Shown one piece after another: positions 6,675 to 12,920 of a stretch of DNA of 14,838 nucleotides (position 1 is the stretch's first letter; each line of letters begins with the position of its first letter). Both the position numbers and the translations under genes were made by a program. The stretch comes from Thermoplasmata archaeon. GTDB taxonomy: Archaea; Thermoplasmatota; E2; UBA202; JdFR-43. Location: positions 1 through 14,838 of the forward strand of contig JAGGYX010000188.1 of the NCBI GenBank assembly GCA_021162305.1, given 5' to 3'. The notes under the pieces were generated by a model. It did not search any database and was not told the origin of the DNA. It saw nothing but the letters and a program-made list of their open reading frames with translations.

Positions 6675-7811
6675 ATGGCAGCAAAGCCCCACGGCGGCAA
6701 ACTGATAGAGAGGGTGGAAAAGAAGGAAAGACAGCAGGAAGCAACTGAGATGCCTCGCATAAATATAAGCATAGATGAAGCTCGAGACATAGCAAACATT
6801 GCACACGGCGTTTTTTCCCCCCTCGAAGGATATATGACAAGAGAGGATTTTGAAAATGTTTTGATACATGGTCGCCTTTCCAATGATTTGCCATGGACAA
6901 TACCAATTGTCATGGATGTAAGTAAAGAAGAGATTGAGGAAATACTTGAAGGAGATGATTTGGCTTTATTTTATAATGATGCACCAGTTGCTACAATGAA
7001 AATTGAAGAGATATATCCATATGATAAAAAGGAATATGCAAGAAATGTTTATAGAACGGATAGCATGGAGCATCCTGGAGTGGCACAGTTGTTTAAAAAG
7101 AAGAATTTTCTGGTGGGGGGAAAAATAACATTGCTTAAAGACATTCCAACAAACTTTCCAAAATATAAGCTATGGCCAAAGGAAACAAGGATTTTGTTTA
7201 AAGCAAGGGGATGGAGAACAGTTGTTGGATTTCAAACAAGAAATGCCCCTCATGTGGGTCATGAATATGTTCAAAAGACAGCTTTAACATTTGTCGATGG
7301 TCTATTCATAAACCCCTTAATAGGAAGAAAAAAGAAAGGGGATTTCAAAGATGAGATAATAATAAAAACATATGAAACACTGTTCAAAAATTATTATCCA
7401 AAAGATGTTGCAACCATAGCAATTTTGGAAACAGAAATGAGATATGCAGGACCAAGAGAAGCGATATTCCATGCAATAATTAGGAAAAATTATGGATGCA
7501 CCCATTTCATAGTTGGAAGAGACCATGCTGGTGTTGGAAACTTTTATGGACCATATGAGGCACAGGAAATCTTTTATGAATACCCCGATTTGGGCATAAC
7601 ACCTCTATTCTTCAAGTCATTCTTCTATTGCAGGAAATGCGGGGGCGTGACCAATGACAAAATATGTCCTCATGGAAAGGAAGACAGGGTGAACTTTTCG
7701 GGCACAAAAATAAGGGAATTGCTCCTCAGAGGGCAGCAGCAGCCCGCCATAATGATGCGACCAGAAGTGGCAGACGTAATATTGAAAGCATCCAATCCTT
7801 TTGTTGAGTAA
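6675..7811 (+). CDS. sat: sulfate adenylyltransferase (ATP sulfurylase)
   Basis: Forms adenosine 5'-phosphosulfate and pyrophosphate from ATP and sulfate, or runs in reverse. The 378 residues match the short single-domain form without an APS kinase domain. Motifs: PHGGKL near the N-terminus, FQTRNAPHVGHEY (186-198) with the nucleotide-binding QTRN and H193/H196, GRDHAGVG (281-288), and FSGTKIRELL (341-350). A zinc-binding set C319-x2-C322-x8-C331-x-H333 is typical of bacterial and archaeal enzymes of this type. It starts one base after the RHH stop and is followed one base later by a DHH phosphoesterase. No APS kinase or APS/PAPS reductase lies in the window, so assimilatory, dissimilatory or reverse use cannot be told. 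Confidence 0.94.
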   Translation: MAAKPHGGKLIERVEKKERQQEATEMPRINISIDEARDIANIAHGVFSPLEGYMTREDFENVLIHGRLSNDLPWTIPIVMDVSKEEIEEILEGDDLALFYNDAPVATMKIEEIYPYDKKEYARNVYRTDSMEHPGVAQLFKKKNFLVGGKITLLKDIPTNFPKYKLWPKETRILFKARGWRTVVGFQTRNAPHVGHEYVQKTALTFVDGLFINPLIGRKKKGDFKDEIIIKTYETLFKNYYPKDVATIAILETEMRYAGPREAIFHAIIRKNYGCTHFIVGRDHAGVGNFYGPYEAQEIFYEYPDLGITPLFFKSFFYCRKCGGVTNDKICPHGKEDRVNFSGTKIRELLLRGQQQPAIMMRPEVADVILKASNPFVE

Positions 7812-7812
7812 A

Positions 7813-8730
7813 ATGATTCTGCACCACTGGGACAGCGATGGCATCTGCTCGGCAGCCCTTCTCATGAGAATGCAGAGAGAAGAAAATTTTACACCAAAGA
7901 TTGGAAATTATTTTCTGGATAACGATGACATAGAGAAATTGAAGGGCTATGATGAAATTAGAGTTGTTGACATGAATTTGCCAGATGCAGCCAAAATATG
8001 TGAGTTTGCCAGACTCTGGATATATGACCATCATATGGCTACAAAAGTGGAATGTGCCCAAGAACATTGCAATCCATCTTTATATGGTGAATCGTACCCT
8101 TCTGCAACTCTCGTTATAACGGAGCGATTCAATCTTCCTTTTGACTATATCGTTGCCCTTGGAATTATTGGAGACAATGGTCCAAAAACAAAGGAATTGA
8201 AGGAATACAAATTGATAAAGAATCTGGAAAAGAATGGAATAACATTCGATGATTTGCAGAAAGCCGTTAATTTGATTGATTCAAGCTATAAAATAAATGA
8301 TAGAAAAGAGGTAATTAAAAATGTAGAGCTTGTTTTAGATGGAATTGAAGCAATTCTTGAAAATGAGAAACTCAATAGAAATGTGGAGCTGATAGAAAAA
8401 GAAATAGAGAAGTGGGCTGGAAAAGCTGAGAAAACTGGAAAAATATGCACCCTGAAAATGAAAACAAACTACAACATAATATCTGCTGTAACCAGAAAGA
8501 TTGTATGGGAAAACGGAGGCACAGCTCTTGTTTTGAATCATAAAGATGATAGAGATGAAATTTATTTACGCAGCATTGAAATGGATGTCACACAATACAT
8601 AAAAATTGCAAAAAGCAGAAAATATTTTGCTGGCGGAAAAAAGGAGGTAATGGGAGCGATTCTTCCGAAAGGAGAGGGAGAGAGATTCTTTGAAGAAATT
8701 TTAAAGAAAATTGATGAGCAACATCCATAG
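7813..8730 (+). CDS. DHH-family phosphoesterase
   Basis: Predicted metal-dependent phosphoesterase of 305 residues from the ATG at 7813, one base after the sat stop. An in-frame TTG at 7801 lies inside sat and is less likely. The DHH metal motifs are present: H5-x-D7-x-D9 in HHWDSDG, D53 in VVDMN, D72-H73-H74 in IYDHHM, and D121 in IIGDNG. The C-terminal DHHA1-like region has AGGKKEVMGAIL (273-284) where the family usually has GGGHxxAAG; the His is missing, so substrate binding may differ. Relatives include nanoRNases, pAp phosphatases and family II pyrophosphatases. The tight link to sat suggests a role with its products (PPi, APS or pAp), but this is inference. The end overlaps the convergent UbiA gene by 30 bases. 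Confidence 0.85.
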   Translation: MILHHWDSDGICSAALLMRMQREENFTPKIGNYFLDNDDIEKLKGYDEIRVVDMNLPDAAKICEFARLWIYDHHMATKVECAQEHCNPSLYGESYPSATLVITERFNLPFDYIVALGIIGDNGPKTKELKEYKLIKNLEKNGITFDDLQKAVNLIDSSYKINDRKEVIKNVELVLDGIEAILENEKLNRNVELIEKEIEKWAGKAEKTGKICTLKMKTNYNIISAVTRKIVWENGGTALVLNHKDDRDEIYLRSIEMDVTQYIKIAKSRKYFAGGKKEVMGAILPKGEGERFFEEILKKIDEQHP

Positions 8731-9558
8731 TATCCATTCATCATCTACAAGGATGCTATACAATAACTTTGGTGCCTGATTGAGATAGAAATATAGAATG
8801 TACGCATATCCATAGATTATAATAAGCATGAAAATCCATAGGTTCGGAAGCATGCTTTTCCACGTCATTATAAGAGGTATCAGAGAGGTATTGAGAATGA
8901 AAAGGAGCCATAGCGTCCTGTATTTGCCAAGTTTTACAGGAATTGTTTCCACACCAGCTTTTGCGTCGCCCTCCACGTCTCTTAAATCAAATAGAATGGT
9001 GTTAATCATTCCTTTTATAAACACAAATATGAGAAGAAAAAAGACCACACTTGAACTTTTGATGAGATACGGCAACAACGAAACTTCAAGAGACCATGAT
9101 ATCGACACTGTAAGATTTTTGCCCACGAAAAGATTTTTGAGACGAAAGTTCTTTATCTTAACACTATACAGCAGGCCGGTTATAAATGGAATTAAAAGAA
9201 CAGGTATGCTCCGAAGATTTTCGATGCCGCCTATAATAAGAGCAGCGATATATGAAACAACAGAGATGAGCAATATTATCGATTTTTTGTTTTCCATATT
9301 CTTGTACCCTTTGTTTACCGCATCCTCTTCAAGGTCGGTTATTAAGTTCAAAGAATATACACTCAATATGACAAAACAGAAACTTATTATTAGATACCAA
9401 TTTTCTGGCACATCAAAAATATAAAAAGAAAATAAAGAGATTCCCAGACCGCTGAAAACAATATTTATTGGACTAGTTAAAGTAATAGAGATAAAGTTGT
9501 GGATGGAATCATATATCTTCCAGAGTCGCCTTTCTTGCCTTACTCTTGTAATATTCAA
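8701..9558 (-). CDS. UbiA-family prenyltransferase, divergent
   Basis: Integral membrane protein of about 285 residues with roughly eight hydrophobic segments. It has both Asp-rich motifs of the UbiA superfamily: N71-ITD75-LEED79 and D191-LRD194-VEGD198, the latter followed by VETIPVKLGK. These bind the Mg-diphosphate of a polyprenyl donor. After motif 1, DGGGP synthases and MenA/UbiA usually carry an N-R-P-type segment; here it reads VNKGYKNMENKK, so I do not assign a known substrate. The only start I can find in frame is TTG at 9558, since a TAG lies just upstream and the first ATG is past motif 1. The gene overlaps the end of the FilR1-type regulator by 50 bases, indicating co-transcription. 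Possible products are a membrane lipid or quinone precursor. Confidence 0.82.
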   Translation of the reverse strand: MNITRVRQERRLWKIYDSIHNFISITLTSPINIVFSGLGISLFSFYIFDVPENWYLIISFCFVILSVYSLNLITDLEEDAVNKGYKNMENKKSIILLISVVSYIAALIIGGIENLRSIPVLLIPFITGLLYSVKIKNFRLKNLFVGKNLTVSISWSLEVSLLPYLIKSSSVVFFLLIFVFIKGMINTILFDLRDVEGDAKAGVETIPVKLGKYRTLWLLFILNTSLIPLIMTWKSMLPNLWIFMLIIIYGYAYILYFYLNQAPKLLYSILVDDEWILWMLLINFL

Positions 9559-10321
9559 ATAATTTTCTACCCCATTCTATCGCCTCTTTATCCCTACTTA
9601 TTAAATCATGTGTGGGATCATACATTCCCTTCTCATCGAATAAACCAAATGATAGGAAAGATTCTGTAACAGTAAATGCAACCTTTGGCTCCTCATCTAT
9701 TATCCATAGCTCCACTTTGGGGAAAACTTCCTTTAATACATCCCCATGCCTCTTCTTCAGTTCTTCAAAGACATCCTTTGTCAGGACGAGTCTTATATCG
9801 GCATTTCTACCTGCAAGCTTTTTTATCAATGATACGAAAATATCAACAAAGATAGGCGACACTCCCCAGAAGTGCTTTGATTTTTTTGCAAGTTCAACAT
9901 ATATTGATAAAGTTTTAAACACATTTCTAACACTTGAGGTCAATATCTCATGGTTATATAATTTATATATTTCTCTTGCGAATTCCTCTGGTAAATCGTC
10001 TATAACATGGGTGAGCCAGAATTCCTTTCCCTTTTTCAGGGCGTATAATGTTTTGATAAATTCTATTAATTTCAATGCTGTTATTTTGCCTATAGGTGTC
10101 AAATGATATCCATCAATCTTTTCCGTTATGTATCCTTCTCTTTCCAGATCTCTTGCTGCATGTATTATTGTAGATGCACCTATCTTAAACTCATCTTTTA
10201 ACTCGCTTGATGTTTTTGGTTTTTCAAGCAGGCTATTCAGCATCTTTATTCTCACCCCAGATGTAGCGATAAACTTTAAATCCTCCTCCACCTCTCTAAA
10301 TATTTTATACAGTTTATCCAT
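9509..10321 (-). CDS. winged-helix transcriptional regulator with FilR1-type domain
   Basis: Predicted DNA-binding regulator of 270 residues. The N-terminus (about 12-85) is an ArsR-like winged helix: TSSELKDEFKIGASTIIHAARDLEREG... gives the helix-turn-helix, followed by the wing IDGYHLTPIGK. Residues about 125-260 fit the FilR1 domain (DUF1724), named after the methanogen FilI/FilR signalling system, including FWGVSPIFVDIF, IRLVLTKDVF and the late segment FGLFDEKGMYDPTHDLISRD. That domain is thought to sense a ligand or partner. The ATG at 10321 follows a TATA-like element and a tandem operator also found before the neighbouring PAS-DHp gene. The 3' end overlaps the UbiA gene. Autoregulation is likely but inferred. 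Confidence 0.85.
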   Translation of the reverse strand: MDKLYKIFREVEEDLKFIATSGVRIKMLNSLLEKPKTSSELKDEFKIGASTIIHAARDLEREGYITEKIDGYHLTPIGKITALKLIEFIKTLYALKKGKEFWLTHVIDDLPEEFAREIYKLYNHEILTSSVRNVFKTLSIYVELAKKSKHFWGVSPIFVDIFVSLIKKLAGRNADIRLVLTKDVFEELKKRHGDVLKEVFPKVELWIIDEEPKVAFTVTESFLSFGLFDEKGMYDPTHDLISRDKEAIEWGRKLFEYYKSKARKATLEDI

Positions 10322-10341
10322 GAAGCAATATTGTTACTGTC

Positions 10342-10404
10342 TATTTATAATATTTGTTAAAGTATATATTGCACACGATGAACAAAATTGCTCTGACAAA
10401 ACAA
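10342..10404 (-). promoter_or_regulatory. promoter and tandem operator upstream of the FilR1-type regulator
   Basis: TTATAAAT-type sequence (10351-10342) lies 21-30 bases from the ATG at 10321. A second TATA-like ATATATA (10369-10363) abuts the operator. The operator TTGcaCAcgaTGaaCAA (10369-10385) matches the dyad TTGNNCANNNTGNNCAA. A second TTG-N11-CAA (10388-10404) follows at 19-base spacing and reaches the stop codon of the PAS-DHp gene. Bases 10363-10391 are repeated with one mismatch at 10952-10980. Confidence 0.65.
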
Positions 10405-10926
10405 TTACTCCTTAATTTTTCCTTCTAAAACAATATTTTTAACAACCTTTTCGATTCTTCCTATCGCCTCTTTCACTTTTTCCACATTCTCCTTCTCTTT
10501 TTCATCCAGTTCCCCTTCCATAAGCAAATCAAGATAACCTTTTGCTATAACAAGTGGATTGAAGAAATAATGTGACATATTTTCTCTGAAAATCTCGAAT
10601 CTTTTATGAAGATTTTTAATCTTGTTTTCCATTTTTTTGATTTCTTCTTCATCCCTCACCAATCCAAAAAAGAGTTTGATTTCATTTCCTTCTAAAATTG
10701 GATATATGGTTATCTTCTTTTTCCCTTTATTTATCACAACCTTTTTCTTCCCCAGTCTTCTTTTTATTTCTTCTTTCCAGAAATAGGAGCACATTTCCTG
10801 TGCTTTTTTGTTTGTGAAAATTATATCGCCCGAGCTATCCAAAATGAATATTCCTTCTCCATTTTCAACTGATGATAAATTTTGCTTCATGAGACTTAAT
10901 TCCTCAAATGCAATCACTTTTCTCAT
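10405..10926 (-). CDS. PAS-DHp protein: histidine-kinase-like but lacking the ATPase domain
   Basis: Signalling protein of 173 residues from the ATG at 10926. A longer reading from TTG at 10974 would run into the operator element and is rejected. Residues about 20-90 look like a compact PAS domain (GIFILDSSGDIIFTNKKA). A charged, probably coiled-coil helix (92-115) leads into a DHp-like segment: FRENMSHYFFNPLVIAKGYL, with the candidate phospho-acceptor H119 where kinases have SHELRTPL. The second DHp helix spans about 141-168. The protein ends there, with no HATPase domain, N box or G box, so it cannot phosphorylate itself. It may be a dimeric sensor or a substrate for another kinase. Its promoter shares the operator of the neighbouring FilR1-type regulator. 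Confidence 0.8.
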   Translation of the reverse strand: MRKVIAFEELSLMKQNLSSVENGEGIFILDSSGDIIFTNKKAQEMCSYFWKEEIKRRLGKKKVVINKGKKKITIYPILEGNEIKLFFGLVRDEEEIKKMENKIKNLHKRFEIFRENMSHYFFNPLVIAKGYLDLLMEGELDEKEKENVEKVKEAIGRIEKVVKNIVLEGKIKE

Positions 10927-10947
10927 ATTCAAACAATATATGTAAAA

Positions 10948-10993
10948 ATGATATATATTGCACACGATGGACAAAATTGCATGGTGAGAACAA
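10948..10993 (-). promoter_or_regulatory. promoter and tandem operator upstream of the PAS-DHp gene
   Basis: On the minus strand ATATATATCAT (10958-10948) is a TATA box 22-32 bases before the ATG at 10926, giving a leaderless message. Directly upstream lies TTGcaCAcgaTGgaCAA (10958-10974), the second copy of the TTGNNCANNNTGNNCAA dyad, then a second TTG-N11-CAA (10977-10993) at the same 19-base spacing as before the FilR1-type gene. A position upstream of TATA can suit an activator or a repressor blocking TFB. Confidence 0.65.
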
Positions 10994-11010
10994 TATTTAT
11001 TTTACCATAA

Positions 11011-11020
11011 ACCATATATA
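11011..11020 (+). promoter_or_regulatory. TATA box for the box C/D sRNA
   Basis: ACCATATATA lies about 25 bases upstream of 11040, where a box C/D RNA whose C box begins at 11044 would be expected to start. It faces away from the PAS-DHp promoter, so the intergenic region appears to be divergently transcribed. Confidence 0.5.
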
Positions 11021-11039
11021 CATAATTTGACTTTATAAA

Positions 11040-11105
11040 TTGAGTGATGAGCGAACCCTTGCTGAGAACACAGTTCTATGATGAGGATCTTGAGTGCTGA
11101 TTGCC
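11040..11105 (+). ncRNA. box C/D guide sRNA (archaeal snoRNA-like)
   Basis: All four boxes occur in order with near-symmetric spacing: C box GTGATGA (11044-11050), D' box CTGA (11062-11065), C' box ATGATGA (11078-11084) and D box CTGA (11097-11100). The guides are GCGAACCCTTG (11 bases, before D') and GGATCTTGAGTG (12 bases, before D); the D'-C' spacer is 12 bases. By the fifth-base rule the targets would be the second G of CAAGGGUUCGC and the C at position 5 of CACUCAAGAUCC. Such RNAs guide 2'-O-methylation of rRNA or tRNA by fibrillarin, Nop5 and L7Ae. A TATA box precedes it and a T-run follows. Ends are estimated. The flanks form little terminal stem. The 3' half is antisense to the last codons of the PGI/PMI gene. 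Confidence 0.85.
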
Positions 11106-12026
11106 CAATTTCTTTTTAAGTTTGGTTATTAAGTTAACGGGTTCAGCATCTATGCCATCCATCATTGCTTTGTAAACGCTTATTAAATCACCTAAGTAAA
11201 GCAAGTATATCGCATTTGAAAATTCATCTTTTCCTTCTCCCCACACTTCAATTATTTTTGCTTTCTTTTTATATGTTTCCTTCATAAATTCAAATCTTTT
11301 TTTGATTCTTTCATTTTCTTTCGATTGCCTTAAAAATATGCATGTAAAATTGCCTCCACTTCTTTCCCATGCTTCTATCTCATTGTGATTGCATTCTGGC
11401 AATGGGAAAGAAAAGGAATGCATTTTTGCATTTTCATTGAATTGCTGCCTCCATCTCTTTGCAATTGCAGCCAGTATGCCATGCCCGTATATGATTGGCA
11501 TGCCCTCCAATTCATTTGCAATTTCTTTTGCAAAATCTCTTCTCTCCCTCATCATTTCAGCAGATTTTATGATGGCATTATAATCAATTTTTTTTATGAA
11601 GTTGTTTTTAGAAAGGAAGAAAGCAAGAGGGAAAAGAAGATAGGCTATCGCCGCCCTGGGGGGCATGCCTTTGGGTATTAAAATGGCGTTTTTCTCCTTG
11701 CCCAGTTTGCCCCCTGATGTTATTACGAGGGTTTGAGCCTTTTTTCTTTTCGCTTTTTTATAGCTTTCTATCGTTTCCTCAGTATTCCCGCTATAGCTGA
11801 TTGCTATGAACAGGGTGGAGGAAGAAACAAAAGGTGGGATATTGTAATCCTGATTCACAAAAAATGGTATTTTTGCTTCATGTTTTAAAATTTCTCCAGC
11901 TATTCCCGAGCCTCCCATTCCAGCCACAACAATATTTTCGATTTTTTTGGCGTTAAATTCAATTTTCCTTCCAATTTCTATTGCCTCTTTAATCTGCTCT
12001 GGAAATTTTTTAAGTGAGGGAAGCAT
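11076..12026 (-). CDS. bifunctional phosphoglucose/phosphomannose isomerase
   Basis: Interconverts glucose 6-phosphate or mannose 6-phosphate with fructose 6-phosphate. The 316 residues match the archaeal PGI/PMI family, which has two SIS domains. Landmarks: GMGGSGIAG (36-44), SYSGNTEET (78-86), GMPPRAAIAYLLFPL (120-134), and NENAK with E198 and H214 in PECNHNEIEAW as expected catalytic residues. A good ribosome-binding site GGAGGAGAT (12041-12033) precedes the ATG at 12026. The C-terminal tail GNQHSRSSS looks unlike the rest of the protein. It is read from DNA that on the other strand encodes the C' and D boxes of the sRNA, so its sequence is probably dictated by that RNA. The gene diverges from folD. 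Confidence 0.92.
   Translation of the reverse strand: MLPSLKKFPEQIKEAIEIGRKIEFNAKKIENIVVAGMGGSGIAGEILKHEAKIPFFVNQDYNIPPFVSSSTLFIAISYSGNTEETIESYKKAKRKKAQTLVITSGGKLGKEKNAILIPKGMPPRAAIAYLLFPLAFFLSKNNFIKKIDYNAIIKSAEMMRERRDFAKEIANELEGMPIIYGHGILAAIAKRWRQQFNENAKMHSFSFPLPECNHNEIEAWERSGGNFTCIFLRQSKENERIKKRFEFMKETYKKKAKIIEVWGEGKDEFSNAIYLLYLGDLISVYKAMMDGIDAEPVNLITKLKKKLGNQHSRSSS
11109..11117 (+). terminator. T-rich terminator of the box C/D sRNA
   Basis: TTTCTTTTT on the plus strand begins 9 bases after the D box. Archaeal RNA polymerase commonly stops at such T-runs, which would give an RNA of about 70-75 bases before any trimming. Confidence 0.45.
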
Positions 12027-12032
12027 AATGTT

Positions 12033-12058
12033 ATCTCCTCCTTTTTTAAATATTTATA
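12033..12058. promoter_or_regulatory. divergent promoter region between PGI/PMI and folD
   Basis: The AT-rich TTTAAATATTTATA (12045-12058) ends 19 bases before the folD ATG at 12078 and can serve as its TATA box with a leaderless start. Read on the minus strand, GGAGGAGAT (12041-12033) is a strong Shine-Dalgarno sequence for the PGI/PMI gene. The TATA box used for the minus-strand transcript is not clear; it would have to lie at or inside the folD start to include that site. Confidence 0.45.
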
Positions 12059-12077
12059 GCTCTCCACATTTATTTTT

Positions 12078-12902
12078 ATGCACATCATTGATGGAAAAAA
12101 AATTGCAAAAGAGATTGAGGGCAGAGTGAAGACAAAAGCAAGAAGAAAAAAAATAAAAATTGCCACACTTGTTTATGAAAAAAATGAGGAAAGCATGCTT
12201 TTTTCTAAGCTGAAAGAAAGAGCATTTGAGAGAGTTGGATTTGAATATGAAACAATATATTTTGATAAATTGGATGAAACGAAACTCAGAAAAAAAATCA
12301 AAAAATTGAATGATGATGATGATGAAATAACAGGAATAAATATACAGCTTCCCATGCCAGGCATAGATTATAACAAAATAATTAAGGAAATCAATGTAAA
12401 AAAAGACATAGAAGGAATGCATCCATTCAATATTGGCAGCACATTGCTTGGAGATGAAAAGCTCATTCCATGCACACCAAAAGCAATATTGAGAATAATA
12501 GAATACGAAGGAATAAAGCTTGAAGGAAAAAACGTTGTTATAATAAATCATAGCAATATAGTCGGGAAACCACTGGCAATGCTTTTGCTTAATAGAAATG
12601 CTACCGTGGCAGTATGCCATGTATATACAAAAAATTTGAAAGAATACACAAAAAGAGCCGATTTACTCATCACAGCTACGGGAGTGAGAGGGCTTATAAA
12701 GGATGAGCATGTTAAAGAAGGTGTAATCATAATTGATGCGGGAATTAAAAAAGAGGGTGGCAGGATTTATGGAGATGTTGATGAAAGTGCAGCAAGAATG
12801 GCAAAAGCGATTACGCCTGTGCCGGGCGGCGTTGGTCCTGTTACCATTGCGAGTATGCTTGAAAATGCTTTGCTGGCATATGAAATGCAAAAAAGTTTAT
12901 AA
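12078..12902 (+). CDS. folD: FolD: methylene-tetrahydrofolate dehydrogenase/cyclohydrolase
   Basis: Bifunctional one-carbon enzyme that converts 5,10-methylene- to 5,10-methenyl- and then 10-formyl-tetrahydrofolate (or a related pterin). The 274 residues are close to the usual length. Motifs: catalytic K46 in S39-x6-K46, INIQLPMPG (87-95), KDIEGMHPFN (109-118), PCTPKAI (131-137), HSNIVGKPLA (158-167), ATVAVCHVYTKNL (175-187) and ITPVPGGVGPVT (245-256). Two deviations are visible. The usual Tyr of the YVxxK motif is Phe42. The nucleotide-binding G-R/A-S turn reads N-H-S, which may affect NAD versus NADP preference. Short ATG start after a TATA box; M50 protease follows 18 bases later. Confidence 0.92.
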   Translation: MHIIDGKKIAKEIEGRVKTKARRKKIKIATLVYEKNEESMLFSKLKERAFERVGFEYETIYFDKLDETKLRKKIKKLNDDDDEITGINIQLPMPGIDYNKIIKEINVKKDIEGMHPFNIGSTLLGDEKLIPCTPKAILRIIEYEGIKLEGKNVVIINHSNIVGKPLAMLLLNRNATVAVCHVYTKNLKEYTKRADLLITATGVRGLIKDEHVKEGVIIIDAGIKKEGGRIYGDVDESAARMAKAITPVPGGVGPVTIASMLENALLAYEMQKSL

Positions 12903-12920
12903 TGGGATGGCTATCCAAAC

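Noticed and set aside
10370..10404. Box C/D RNA in the operator repeat (CGATGA...CTGA)
   Set aside because: The C box would have a mismatch, there is no D'/C' pair, and the second copy lacks the CTGA.
10927..10974. Longer PAS-DHp protein from TTG at 10974
   Set aside because: The extra 16 codons overlap the TATA box and operator repeat and look like non-coding sequence; ATG 10926 fits the promoter.
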